Of a stretch of DNA of 64,000 nucleotides, positions 45,978-55,919 are shown one piece after another; the first letter of the stretch is position 1, and each line of letters opens with the position of its first letter. The notes beneath the pieces were generated by a model that did no database searches, was not told the origin of the DNA, and was given only the letters and a program-made list of their open reading frames with translations. Source of the stretch: Bacteroides caecigallinarum (GTDB lineage Bacteria; Bacteroidota; Bacteroidia; Bacteroidales; Bacteroidaceae); NCBI RefSeq assembly GCF_016901995.1, contig NZ_JACJLE010000008.1, forward strand, positions 25,940 to 89,939, given 5' to 3'. The position numbers and the translations under genes are program-made.

Positions 45978-46031
45978 GACATTAGTACACTTACAAAAGT
46001 AGATAAAAGGTTAATATTAAATTATTCATAA

Positions 46032-46065
46032 TCTTCTGAGTCCACTTAAAAGTGAACTCAGAAGA
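46032..46065 (-). terminator. Long hairpin between sulfatase and PL8 genes
   Basis: TCTTCTGAGTCCACTT (46032-46047) pairs with AAGTGAACTCAGAAGA (46050-46065) with a single mismatch and a two-base loop. It begins 13 bases after the sulfatase stop on the minus strand. There is no strong U-run after it, so partial termination or 3'-end protection is equally possible. Confidence 0.6.
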
Positions 46066-46078
46066 AATTATATAAAAA

Positions 46079-47455
46079 TTATCTATCTGCCCTCTCAGGC
46101 ACGTCATTCAATCGTCTTCTTGAAGGTTTAATATTATTCTTCCTCATCCATTGGTCCATCAAATCACGCAAACTTTCCAATTCTTCGTGATAAGCTTCTT
46201 CAACCACAAGATTACGCATTTCACCCCTATCATTAATCATATCGAACATCTGCTCACGATTGTTACCTTTATCATATATCACATATTTATAACGTGCCGT
46301 ACGCAATGCCCATCCTCTGGTAGTGCCACCATCAAATAGAGTCTCTGTTACGTTATATTCTTTGTGTTTAAAGGATGAAGTACCGTTTTCCAAAACCGTT
46401 TTGAATGATATTCCATCTGATGATTTTGGACACTCTATACCGGCAAAATCACATATTGTAGCAAAAAAATCTACTCCATTATTAACAATCTGTGGAAGAA
46501 CTGTTCCTGCATGTTTTTTCCCAGGCAAAGAAACTATTAATGGAATATTTACGACTTCCTCATATAATGCAGATTTCTGATTCCAGTTGTGTGCTCCTAT
46601 ACCATCACCATGATCACTGGAAAAAATTACAATTGTATTTTTCCATAGATTCTTATCATCAATAGCATCAATAATCTTACCTATTTCCTTATCTATTTTT
46701 TCAACTAACCTATAATAAACATAACGATACTTTCGCCAATCCTCTAAAGTATAATCAACCGATGGATAGACATTAAAATTACTCCTCTTTTCGTACTCTA
46801 TCACTCCTGCGTCGTAAGGATTTTTGGCGAAATTGACAGGCAATCCAGGACAATCTCTAATATCAGGTTCTTGAATATTACCATAAGGCAAATTCTGTTT
46901 TCTTGCATATTCGCATATATTATGTGGATTATCAAAAGAAGCAACAAGAAAAAAAGGTTTGTCATGTTTTTGGGAAATATATTCCACACAAGCTTCTGCT
47001 AATCCGTAATCAGTGTGAGGATGAAGTTGGGAAAATCCAAATTCACCATCTGGTATATCCAAAACAGGTATATGCCATTTTCCTCCATATACACAATCAT
47101 AGCCGCCTGCAGACATCAAGGTTCCTAAAGTAGTAGTATTAATCGAATCAGGCATATTGGCACCATTACGAAGCATACCTATGGTTCCAGGGTAATGTCC
47201 CGTAAACATGGCACTTCTGGAAGGGCCACTTAACGGAGCAGAACAATAAGCATTCTCAAAACGTATACCATTAGCAGCCAACCTATCCATATTTGGAGTT
47301 TTCAAATCGGGATTTCCAGTACAACTCATGGCCGAGGCTGTCTGTTGGTCTGTAAAAATATAAATTATGTTAGGCCTTTGTTGCGCTGTTGCAGTCATGG
47401 AGCTTATTCCAGACAAGAACAATGGCAACAACAATACATTATTATTAATATTCAT
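46079..47455 (-). CDS. S1-family sulfatase (serine type), GAG locus
   Basis: The 458-residue protein has a signal peptide ending near residue 24 (TATA-Q). The sulfatase motif is SGPSR at 76-80 with the preceding CSAPL; Ser76 is the formylglycine precursor. FTDQQTASAMSC and GKWHIP are metal and substrate-site segments, and SSDHGDG is the second metal motif. It lies eight bases downstream of the PL12 gene and is probably translated from the same message. It should desulfate a heparan or chondroitin fragment; the sulfate position is not known. Confidence 0.87.
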   Translation of the reverse strand: MNINNNVLLLPLFLSGISSMTATAQQRPNIIYIFTDQQTASAMSCTGNPDLKTPNMDRLAANGIRFENAYCSAPLSGPSRSAMFTGHYPGTIGMLRNGANMPDSINTTTLGTLMSAGGYDCVYGGKWHIPVLDIPDGEFGFSQLHPHTDYGLAEACVEYISQKHDKPFFLVASFDNPHNICEYARKQNLPYGNIQEPDIRDCPGLPVNFAKNPYDAGVIEYEKRSNFNVYPSVDYTLEDWRKYRYVYYRLVEKIDKEIGKIIDAIDDKNLWKNTIVIFSSDHGDGIGAHNWNQKSALYEEVVNIPLIVSLPGKKHAGTVLPQIVNNGVDFFATICDFAGIECPKSSDGISFKTVLENGTSSFKHKEYNVTETLFDGGTTRGWALRTARYKYVIYDKGNNREQMFDMINDRGEMRNLVVEEAYHEELESLRDLMDQWMRKNNIKPSRRRLNDVPERADR

Positions 47456-47463
47456 AGTGACTC

Positions 47464-49464
47464 TTATTTTATATTACTTTCCAAAACCTTAGTCTTTCCA
47501 TCTACTGTTACCTTCACTTTTACTCCATTTTCATTAAATGCTTTATTCACAAATTTAGCCTTAATATCAGGATAAGCAGTATTCGATTTTGATGGAGTAA
47601 TCACAGTAATGTAACGTATCGGTTTAGAATCTTTCTTTTCAACATCAAATGCAACAGCTGTACGTGGAACTCTTTTACGATAAGCAACAGAACGCCATCC
47701 TTCCTTTTCTCTCAAAGAAATTTTATGTTCTGAAAAGCACTGCAACTTCACGTTACTGTCATCATTAAAATCTGTTGTCAAAATATTATTTTTCGAATCA
47801 ATCTTTACATTGCCCTCACACAACTGATAATTTAAATTAACTGTACCTTTTGCATCTCCCACAGCTTCATCTACTATAACGAAATAACTGCCATCAACAA
47901 AGAATACAGTTCTGCGATGTTTTAACCCTTCATAATGAGGATTTTCAGTTACCAGGATTTGTACATTACCTTCCGGCTGCCATAGTTTTGTTACAGATTC
48001 TGTCGTATCAATAGTCCTTCCATCCAAAGTTAAAGTATTATGTACTTGAGTCTGGCGGAACCAATTACGTAATTTCATAACCTCTTCGTCACCGGCATAA
48101 ACATATGCTCCACTATCAGGGAATAAATTTCTTCCGTTAAACCACAATTCAAATGTACCATTATCTGGTTGACAATGCCATTCTCCCTTCGGTCCAGCCT
48201 TTACAACCATTACTAAGGCATCATTTTCCCATCCGGTTCTAAATGTGAAGAAACCTGAAGCCAAAGAACCATGTGACAAATATGGAAGAGGTTTACCCTC
48301 TGTACCATTTGTTGCATAATATTTTATCCATTCGTTATCTGGAAAAACTTTTGACCATTCTTCATAATTACGTCTTTCCTCTTCCGGATCACCTAATTTA
48401 GCATCACTAAAGCAAGGATTAGAATAATCAGGGAAACAAATATTAGCATAAAATTCAATCATGCGTTCCATTATATCAACGTACTCTTGAGGAAATTCAT
48501 TACGGAAACCATTCATTCCAGCCATGCGTAAAGCTTTCAGAAAGATGTTAATTGAGGCAAGATGATAATGAGGATCCAATTCATATTGTCCGCCATCTGA
48601 ATATACCTGTTTTTTTACTTCTCGGTTAAGAATATCTATACCACTTTGTCTCCATACAGAAGCTTCCTTAAATTCAGGAAAGAATGTCCCCGCATAAACC
48701 ATACGTTGAGCCTCGAAAAGCAAATGATTTCCCTGTTCTGAATAATTTCCCATTATATACTGAGCATGACGATGGTAATTTACCAAAAACTCAGTCAAGA
48801 ATTCTGGAGTAAATGAAGGAGATATTTGATAAAGTAAAAACTGAATCGTTTGATCCTGCAAACGGTTACTTACTTCCAATGGTCTCCACGCAAACCTTAC
48901 ATTATCTTCCACAGCTCTGATTTCACCGGCACTTCCTTTATCAAATACTTCCTTTTCAACTTCCACCAAAGGATTCTTTTTTATCCAATCCATATATTGA
49001 TATACCCATTCCTTGGCATATTTTTCATCACCGGATAATCTATATGCTTTACCCATAGGAGTAAACCATTTATGACGATGCAACTGCCAACGTAATTCGT
49101 TGTCTTGAACAGGCCAATATTCCCAATTTATATCCTTTCCATAGTTATACGAAGGCTGATATCCTTTATGAACAAAAAAAGTATGTTCCAAAGCATCATC
49201 TGCCCACTTTTGCTCTTCTGCTGTTATTTTGATGTTATTCAAATCTATATCAGGATGCTTTATAGACGTACGATTACGATAATAATCCAGTAATGCTGAA
49301 GATGCTTTTTCCCATTCCTGTTTATCACATGCAGCTTTTACTTGTTCCAACCCCGGATAATTCAAATCCAACATTTCAAAAACTTCTTTTCTTAATTCTT
49401 GAGAGTTTACCCCAAAAGGTATAGATAGAAACAATATTGCAATTATATATTTTAAAGTTTTCAT
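47464..49464 (-). CDS. hepC: Heparin-sulfate lyase, heparinase III (PL12)
   Basis: The 666-residue enzyme cleaves heparan sulfate at glucuronate linkages by beta-elimination. It has a signal peptide (about 21 residues), an alpha-helical toroid and a C-terminal beta-sandwich. The catalytic residues line up with Pedobacter heparinus heparinase III shifted by six: Asn246 in QGNHLLFE, Tyr300 in DPHYHLA and His430 in GEWHCQPDNG. The NYGKDINWEYWP region is close to Bacteroides PL12 enzymes such as BT4657 from memory. It lies 125 bases downstream of susD, separated by a hairpin. Confidence 0.93.
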   Translation of the reverse strand: MKTLKYIIAILFLSIPFGVNSQELRKEVFEMLDLNYPGLEQVKAACDKQEWEKASSALLDYYRNRTSIKHPDIDLNNIKITAEEQKWADDALEHTFFVHKGYQPSYNYGKDINWEYWPVQDNELRWQLHRHKWFTPMGKAYRLSGDEKYAKEWVYQYMDWIKKNPLVEVEKEVFDKGSAGEIRAVEDNVRFAWRPLEVSNRLQDQTIQFLLYQISPSFTPEFLTEFLVNYHRHAQYIMGNYSEQGNHLLFEAQRMVYAGTFFPEFKEASVWRQSGIDILNREVKKQVYSDGGQYELDPHYHLASINIFLKALRMAGMNGFRNEFPQEYVDIMERMIEFYANICFPDYSNPCFSDAKLGDPEEERRNYEEWSKVFPDNEWIKYYATNGTEGKPLPYLSHGSLASGFFTFRTGWENDALVMVVKAGPKGEWHCQPDNGTFELWFNGRNLFPDSGAYVYAGDEEVMKLRNWFRQTQVHNTLTLDGRTIDTTESVTKLWQPEGNVQILVTENPHYEGLKHRRTVFFVDGSYFVIVDEAVGDAKGTVNLNYQLCEGNVKIDSKNNILTTDFNDDSNVKLQCFSEHKISLREKEGWRSVAYRKRVPRTAVAFDVEKKDSKPIRYITVITPSKSNTAYPDIKAKFVNKAFNENGVKVKVTVDGKTKVLESNIK

Positions 49465-49486
49465 TTTTTACACATTAAGAAGTTTA

Positions 49487-49552
49487 GAAGCTCTGCTTTT
49501 AAGGTATAAATTCTATTCATCAAGAATAATAATCACCTAAAAACAGAGCTTC
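49487..49552 (-). terminator. Long-loop inverted repeat after susD
   Basis: GAAGCTCTG (49487-49495) is perfectly complementary to CAGAGCTTC (49544-49552), with a smaller ATTCT/AGAAT hairpin inside the 48-base loop. It sits between susD and the PL12 gene. Such hairpins after susD could lower transcription of downstream genes relative to SusC/SusD; this is inferred. Confidence 0.5.
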
Positions 49553-49589
49553 ACCCTAATCATTATTAAATACCTAACTATAATATTAA

Positions 49590-51275
49590 TTATTCATAAC
49601 CAGGATTATTTTTACCTTCCAAAGCAGGATTTGCTTGAATTTCACCCAATGGAATAGGGAATAACTCATGTTTGCCTTTTACAAACTTTTCACCAGCAAC
49701 ATATTTTCCCTTTAATTTTGTATCCATATTATCTTGGAAAAGTTTCAAGACATCACCCAAAACACCCCAACGAATAAGATCATACTTTCTTTGTCCTTCG
49801 AAAGCCAATTCAAATCCTCTTTCCCAATATAAAGCAGTACGAAAATCATCAGCACCACCACCGTTAAAGAAAGGCAAGTCATATAAGTTAGGCTGTACTG
49901 TCCTATACTCTTGAAGAGATGTAACAGGAGTAGCATTTGCACGTGTACGAACCATATTTAACAAATTCCATGCCTCAGGCGAATTTCCAATTTCATTATA
50001 GGCCTCTGCAGCCATCAAAACTACATCTGCATATCTCAAAGGACAGTAATTGACTCCTGTATTATTAGGATCAACAAAACCCAAAGGCATCCATTCTCTA
50101 CGCCATTTTCCAGGATACCAATCTGTAGGTTTGTTTGCTGTACTTTTCTTCACATGATTATAAACATTTTTATCCCATTTCCATTGATAATCAACAATCA
50201 TAACATCACGTCTTTCATCTGTTTCCTCAAAAAAGGCTTTCCAACAAGGCATTACACGGAAAAAAGCATTTGCTCGTCCCATAAACTTAGAATTCTCTGT
50301 AGGTTTACATCCTGGAGCATCAACAATTGGTCCGTTATATGTAGCCCAAGTCCCTGCGTTATCCGAGAAACTAGTACCAGTAGGATTGAATGCTATTTCC
50401 CATAGGCTTTCTCTGTTGTTCAAAATTCCAGCTGAATAGCTTTTAAACAACTCAGTGTAACCTCCATCATAAAATCCATGTCCTCCTTTATTCTGAATGG
50501 CAGTCCATTCAGCAATTACTGCATCAAAATAAGATTTTCTTAATTCTTCTGAAGGACGAGCCAACTTACCATCCATTTGTAAACTATATCCAGCTCGTTG
50601 TAAATAAACACGCATCAACAAAGCATGTGCAGCGACCTGATCAGGAGTTTCAGGAGAAGTATTTTTACCAACTTCTGGTAAATGAACTTTTGCAAAATTC
50701 AAATCTTCGATAATACTATTATATATTTCTTCTCTACTTACTCTACCTTTAAAAGCTTCTCCATATCCACCTGTATAAGTGGTTTTATATGGAACATCTC
50801 CCCAATATTTAATTAAATCGAAACTTAAAAATGCTCTTAAAAATTTAGCCTCAGCAACCATTGATTGAAGATTTTCATTCTCTGCATAGCCTGCCATCTG
50901 TTCAATATTTGCTATTGCAAAATTTGCTCGATCTATACCTTGATACTTATATTTCCATATATTTGCAACCCAAGTATTAGTTGATTTAACCATATAATGG
51001 GCAATATCTCGACGTGTATTGTCTGTTCCCGTTCCATTGATATAATATGTATCATCAGATGCCGGCATTGCCATTTCTGCCTGTCCATAATGATTATTAT
51101 TTGACAAGCAATCATATATACCAATTACAGCCAATTTAGCCTTTGACTCAGAATCAAAGAAAGTATCTTTTTCATAATAGGAATCTGGTTCTTCTGTCAA
51201 GCTACAAGAAGCAAATCCCATACTTACAAATGCACTTAGTGCAATATATATAATTCTATAGTTTTTCATTGTCAC
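49590..51275 (-). CDS. SusD-like nutrient-binding lipoprotein
   Basis: The 561-residue outer-membrane lipoprotein caps the SusC pore and binds glycan at the surface. It has a lipobox FASC (Cys24) followed by SLTEEPDSYY, the RagB/SusD tetratricopeptide helices and a C-terminal segment with ERGFELAFEGQRKYDLIRWG typical of the family. It lies 12 bases downstream of susC and forms the paired complex with it. Heparan or chondroitin oligosaccharide binding is inferred from the surrounding lyases. Confidence 0.95.
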   Translation of the reverse strand: MTMKNYRIIYIALSAFVSMGFASCSLTEEPDSYYEKDTFFDSESKAKLAVIGIYDCLSNNNHYGQAEMAMPASDDTYYINGTGTDNTRRDIAHYMVKSTNTWVANIWKYKYQGIDRANFAIANIEQMAGYAENENLQSMVAEAKFLRAFLSFDLIKYWGDVPYKTTYTGGYGEAFKGRVSREEIYNSIIEDLNFAKVHLPEVGKNTSPETPDQVAAHALLMRVYLQRAGYSLQMDGKLARPSEELRKSYFDAVIAEWTAIQNKGGHGFYDGGYTELFKSYSAGILNNRESLWEIAFNPTGTSFSDNAGTWATYNGPIVDAPGCKPTENSKFMGRANAFFRVMPCWKAFFEETDERRDVMIVDYQWKWDKNVYNHVKKSTANKPTDWYPGKWRREWMPLGFVDPNNTGVNYCPLRYADVVLMAAEAYNEIGNSPEAWNLLNMVRTRANATPVTSLQEYRTVQPNLYDLPFFNGGGADDFRTALYWERGFELAFEGQRKYDLIRWGVLGDVLKLFQDNMDTKLKGKYVAGEKFVKGKHELFPIPLGEIQANPALEGKNNPGYE

Positions 51276-51287
51276 TTATTTTTAATA

Positions 51288-54200
51288 TTAGAAAGCAAGA
51301 TTAATACCAAATACAAATGAACGGCTTCTTGGATAAGCTCCAAAGTCAACTCCTGGAGTAAGACCATTACCCATTGTTGATACTTCAGGATCAAAACCTG
51401 AATATCTCGTCCATGTCAAAAGATTGCTACCTGTAGCATATAGACGTAACTTAGAAACCCCTATCTTATTCAACATTGTCTTAGGGAAAGTATATCCTAA
51501 AGTTATATTACTTAATTTCAGATATGAACCATCCTCTACAGCCCATGAATGAATATATGTATCACCGATTTCATTATCCGCAATAGAAGCAATAGTTTTA
51601 CCTTTGTTTATTGCAGCAAGTTCGTTTGGATCATTAACCCATTCACCTTTTTCATTTATCCATGTCCAACGGTTCTTACTATCAGCAACTGCCAATACAT
51701 TCTTATTATCAAGAGCAGTCTTAGTATTAGTCAACTTTGTTGCATTGAAAACATCATTACCAAAACTGTAAGTCAAGAAAATACTCAAATCAAAGTTCTT
51801 ATATGTAAAATTATTGTTTATACCACCATAGAATGTAGGATACGCATTACCTATCACAGTTTTATCATCTTCTGTAATCTTATTATCCTCACTGCCATCA
51901 AGATTCTTAAATTTCCACATACCTGGCTGTACATTATTTTTTTCACCCATATATGGAATACCGTCTTTTAAAGTATATGTTTGTGTAGCAGCATCATAAG
52001 TAAAATCTTCAACCTGATATATTCCATCTGTAACATATCCATACATTTGCCCTAACGGCTGTCCTACACCAATTATATGAGTATTTTGATTATATCCAAA
52101 ACTAGCTTCCCATAACTGAACCTCTTCTCCTGTCAGTTTCTTAACAGAGTTTTTATTATGCGAGAATGTAATAGAAGTATCCCATGTGAAGTTCTTTGTC
52201 ATAATGTTTGTAGTATTAATTGTCAAATCAATACCCATGTTCTGAGTTTCACCCGCATTAATAACCATAGAAGAGTAACCTGATGAATCTGGTAATTTAG
52301 CATTCAAAAGCAAATTACTACTTCTATTTAGATAAAATTCAGGTGAAATAGTAATACGCTGATTCAAGAAACCTAAATCCAAACCAACATTCAATGTCTT
52401 ATTTGCCTCCCATTTCAAATCTGGGTTTGGCACCTGTTTTGATACATATCCTGATTGTGTAGAGTCACCGTTAGGATAAGTAACAGATCCCATAATAGCA
52501 AGGCTCTGATAACTGCTAATTCTATTATTACCAGCCAAACCATAACCTAAACGCAATTTCAAATCTGAAAATACATTCAAATCTTTAATAAATTCTTCTT
52601 CGGCCATACGCCATGCTGCAGAGAATGCAGGGAAATAACCCCATTTATTATTCTTACCGAATTTTGAAGATCCATCTGCACGTATTGAAGCTGTAAACAA
52701 ATATTTATCCTTATAACCATAATTCACACGGCCAAAGAAAGAAAGTAACTTATCATCATAATTTACAGAAGATTTGGCTGTTCCAGGTAAACCGAGCGAA
52801 AGGTCACCTAGTCCAATTTCGTCATTAGGGAAGTTTGTTGCAACAGCCTGGAAACTACGAGTCCATTTATTTACATATTCCTGACCTACCATTGCAGTAA
52901 TATCATGTCCATTTCCTTTCCAGTTGTAGTTCAACACATTAGAAGTCTGAAAACTTCCATTTTCAATATTTTCTATACTACCATTGATACTAGTACGCTT
53001 TCCAGTAACAGATTTATCACCATAAAAGATGTCATTTCTTCTTGTTTGATAACGCATACCTGTCGTATTACGGAAGGACAAACCTTTAAACAACTGAAAA
53101 GTAAACCCTCCATTAGCTTGGAATGTACGATATTCACGATCCTTAGTTTCCTCAGCTGCTGATAATAACGGGTTTTGCATTACATTTCCTGCATCATCAA
53201 CAAATAAAGGGTCTTCATCTCCCAACAAATCCATATCATCACCATTTATACCAATAGTAGGACGATACTGAAGTATATGCTGCATTTTATTAAAGCGGTC
53301 TCCACCTTCAGATGTTCCCATACCTTCTATACGCATTTGGTCAAAACTCATACGAGCATTTACAGACAAGCGTTCGTTTACCTTACTATTAAGATTAAAA
53401 GAGATATTGTGTTTTGTGCTACCACTATACACCATAGCACCTTCTTCATCATAATATGAATAAGCCATACTATAATTTAACTTGTCATTTCCACCAGAAA
53501 CTCCCACACGATAATTCTGAGTCAAAGCAGTACGTCCTAAAGTCTGATCTTGCCAATCAATACCCTTACGATTTAAATAGTTAGTCTCAATATCACTATA
53601 TTTTCCATATATTTCCTCAAAACTTTCAACGGCATTCTGCCAAGATTCCTCAGTACCTCTCTGATCATATACCTTACGTTCATAATCCAGCTTAACAAAT
53701 TCATATGGAGAAAGTACATCTAATTTTTTGGCTATTTTCTTAAAACCTACATAACTATCAAATGTAACAGTAACTTTACCTCCACCTTTAGAACCAGACT
53801 TTGTAGTTATAACAACAACACCATTTGCACCACGTGCTCCATATATAGCTGTTGCAGACGCATCCTTTAATATGTCAATAGTTTCTATTTCAGCAGGGTC
53901 AAGAGTTGACATTCCATCTTCGCTTGGGAAACCATCTATAATATAAAGAGGCTCATTGCTTTGTGTAATTGATATACCACCACGTACACGAATAGAAATT
54001 GAAGCTCCAGGAGTACCTTCACTCTGCATAACCTGAACACCGGCCATACGTCCTGAAAGCGCTTGTGTAATATCGCTTGTAGGGACTTTCAAAAGCTCCT
54101 TACTATTTACAGAAGCAACAGAACCTGTAAGATCCTTTCGTTTGACAGTTGCATAACCAATTGCAACAACTTCATCAAGAAGAACAGCATCAGCTTTAAG

Positions 54201-54488
54201 TTGAACATCAATGACTGTTTTGCCATTAACCTTAACTTCCTGAGTCTGCATACCTACATAAGAGAATACCAACACTGCTTTTGATGGATCATCAATAGTT
54301 AAAGAATAATTACCTGTCATGTCTGTGACAGTACCTACGGTTGGCGCCCCCTTAAGGACAACACTACCACCAATAACTTCGTAGCCATCAGCGTCTGTTA
54401 CCTTTCCGGTAACCGTAACCTGTGCATATAATGATACGCCCAAGGCTACCATAAAAAATAATAAAATGAATCTTTTAAAACAACTCAT
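51288..54488 (-). CDS. SusC-like TonB-dependent glycan transporter
   Basis: The 1066-residue outer-membrane beta-barrel imports oligosaccharides using TonB energy. It has a signal peptide, a carboxypeptidase-D regulatory-like domain (about 22-105, FSYVGMQTQEV), the SusC plug signature (TGSVASVNSKELLKVPTSDITQALSGRMAGVQV region, about 120-160), a plug domain and a C-terminal aromatic-ended barrel (VFGINLAF). Paired with the SusD-like protein. The upstream 297-base gap contains the mutarotase terminator and a possible -7 box at 54540-54547, so susC is probably the first gene of its own transcript. Confidence 0.96.
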   Translation of the reverse strand: MSCFKRFILLFFMVALGVSLYAQVTVTGKVTDADGYEVIGGSVVLKGAPTVGTVTDMTGNYSLTIDDPSKAVLVFSYVGMQTQEVKVNGKTVIDVQLKADAVLLDEVVAIGYATVKRKDLTGSVASVNSKELLKVPTSDITQALSGRMAGVQVMQSEGTPGASISIRVRGGISITQSNEPLYIIDGFPSEDGMSTLDPAEIETIDILKDASATAIYGARGANGVVVITTKSGSKGGGKVTVTFDSYVGFKKIAKKLDVLSPYEFVKLDYERKVYDQRGTEESWQNAVESFEEIYGKYSDIETNYLNRKGIDWQDQTLGRTALTQNYRVGVSGGNDKLNYSMAYSYYDEEGAMVYSGSTKHNISFNLNSKVNERLSVNARMSFDQMRIEGMGTSEGGDRFNKMQHILQYRPTIGINGDDMDLLGDEDPLFVDDAGNVMQNPLLSAAEETKDREYRTFQANGGFTFQLFKGLSFRNTTGMRYQTRRNDIFYGDKSVTGKRTSINGSIENIENGSFQTSNVLNYNWKGNGHDITAMVGQEYVNKWTRSFQAVATNFPNDEIGLGDLSLGLPGTAKSSVNYDDKLLSFFGRVNYGYKDKYLFTASIRADGSSKFGKNNKWGYFPAFSAAWRMAEEEFIKDLNVFSDLKLRLGYGLAGNNRISSYQSLAIMGSVTYPNGDSTQSGYVSKQVPNPDLKWEANKTLNVGLDLGFLNQRITISPEFYLNRSSNLLLNAKLPDSSGYSSMVINAGETQNMGIDLTINTTNIMTKNFTWDTSITFSHNKNSVKKLTGEEVQLWEASFGYNQNTHIIGVGQPLGQMYGYVTDGIYQVEDFTYDAATQTYTLKDGIPYMGEKNNVQPGMWKFKNLDGSEDNKITEDDKTVIGNAYPTFYGGINNNFTYKNFDLSIFLTYSFGNDVFNATKLTNTKTALDNKNVLAVADSKNRWTWINEKGEWVNDPNELAAINKGKTIASIADNEIGDTYIHSWAVEDGSYLKLSNITLGYTFPKTMLNKIGVSKLRLYATGSNLLTWTRYSGFDPEVSTMGNGLTPGVDFGAYPRSRSFVFGINLAF

Positions 54489-54539
54489 AATAAATAATAA
54501 TTTTAAGGTTTAAATTAATTATTTTGATTTTGTCATATG

Positions 54540-54547
54540 CAAAATTA
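54540..54547 (-). promoter_or_regulatory. Candidate -7 box for susC
   Basis: TAATTTTG (minus strand) matches TAnnTTTG about 52 bases before the susC start. A -33 TTG is only found about 24 bases upstream, so a transcription activator such as the HTCS may be needed. Confidence 0.35.
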
Positions 54548-54750
54548 CATACATAAAGACAGAACACTTTTCAATATTGTCCCAATTGACACACTAAGCT
54601 CTAATTATAATATTATTTTTGTTGAATAAAATATTAAAATTATACATGTGATACTTTACAATCTTATTTTCAGGTAACGTTATAGCGTTTAGTTCCAAAA
54701 TGGAATGAGTTTTAAGCATGATAAAGCTATATTGATTTAAGGATGTATAA

Positions 54751-54796
54751 AAACATTTTAGACGCCGATATTAAAGTACCGGCGTCTAAAATGTTT
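54751..54796 (-). terminator. Terminator overlapping the mutarotase stop codon
   Basis: AAACATTTTAGACGCCG (54751-54767) is perfectly complementary to CGGCGTCTAAAATGTTT (54780-54796), a 17-bp stem with a 12-base loop. Read on the minus strand, the stop codon TAG of the mutarotase lies inside the 5' arm, and TTTTTATAC follows the 3' arm. It separates the KdgF-mutarotase unit from susC. Confidence 0.8.
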
Positions 54797-55919
54797 CAAA
54801 TTTATATATAGTTATCTGTCTATATACTTGATTCGGAGAAAGAGCAGTTGAAGGAAAATTTAAATGATTCGGAGAATCAGGGAAATGCTGCATTTCCAAA
54901 CAGAATCCTGCATATTGCATATATCTTTTGTTTCCATGACCTATCCAACGTTTCATATCAGAATTTGAAATATAGAATTGCATTCCAGGTTCAGTAGTAT
55001 AAGCCTTTAAACGTCGACCACTTTTCTGATGCTCTACTATAGCCGCAAGCGATAATTCTCCATCTGTCTTGCTTAACTTATACGAAGTGTCGTATTTATA
55101 CTCACCATCAGATAACGGAAAAGATATTTTACGATAATGCATAAAATCATAATCTGATTTTTTTACAGAGACAATCTCACCTGTTGGAATACCACCACTG
55201 TCAGTGACTAACATCGAATCCGCCTTTATATAAAAATTATGACTTAATACATTTTCATTACATCCAGATAAATTAAAATAACTATGGTTCGTAAAATTTA
55301 CTACAGTTGGTGCATCTGTATGTGCTTCATAGTTCAGGATTATTTCATTATTATCAGTCAAAGTATATGATATTGAAAAATCCAAATTACCTGGAAATCC
55401 TCCATCCAAATGAGGGCTTCTACAAGCAAAAACAATCGTAGCTTTATTTAAATCACAAGAGATATCACAAACATCAAATACTCTTAGATTGAAGCCTTTG
55501 CTTCCACCATGTATAGAATGTATCCCTTTATTATTCTTTTCCAATATATAATGCTTTCCATCTAACTCAAACTCAGCATTTTTTATTCTGTTAGCATAAC
55601 GTCCCACTGTACTTCCATACTTCGGATTAGGCTTGGTATATTCAGATATAGAATCAAAACCTAAAACCACAGATTCCATTTTACCATTCCTGTCTGGTAC
55701 AGAAACATCTGTAAGAGCTGCTGCATAATTTGTAAGCCTGATAGCCATTCCAGATGAATTTATCATTTCATACTGGAACAATGTATCATTATCAATTAAA
55801 ACTGTATCTATACAGGAAACCGTAACATTTCTAACTTTATCGGAATTCACACATCCGGTACTTACTGAACAGAATATCACAAATAAGGTGAGAATATGAT
55901 TTCTTATGTTTTTTATCAT
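54786..55919 (-). CDS. Aldose 1-epimerase (mutarotase), lipoprotein
   Basis: The 377-residue protein interconverts alpha and beta anomers of aldoses. It has a lipobox STGC (Cys23), so it acts outside the cytoplasm, unlike the usual GalM. Family motifs are GRYANRIKNAEFELDG, the catalytic histidine in TNHSYFNLSG, and the catalytic glutamate in GFCLEMQHFPDSPNH. It overlaps the end of the 637-residue gene by four bases (ATGA), so the two are translationally coupled. In this locus it may equilibrate released hexosamine or uronate sugars before uptake. Confidence 0.9.
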   Translation of the reverse strand: MIKNIRNHILTLFVIFCSVSTGCVNSDKVRNVTVSCIDTVLIDNDTLFQYEMINSSGMAIRLTNYAAALTDVSVPDRNGKMESVVLGFDSISEYTKPNPKYGSTVGRYANRIKNAEFELDGKHYILEKNNKGIHSIHGGSKGFNLRVFDVCDISCDLNKATIVFACRSPHLDGGFPGNLDFSISYTLTDNNEIILNYEAHTDAPTVVNFTNHSYFNLSGCNENVLSHNFYIKADSMLVTDSGGIPTGEIVSVKKSDYDFMHYRKISFPLSDGEYKYDTSYKLSKTDGELSLAAIVEHQKSGRRLKAYTTEPGMQFYISNSDMKRWIGHGNKRYMQYAGFCLEMQHFPDSPNHLNFPSTALSPNQVYRQITIYKFETF

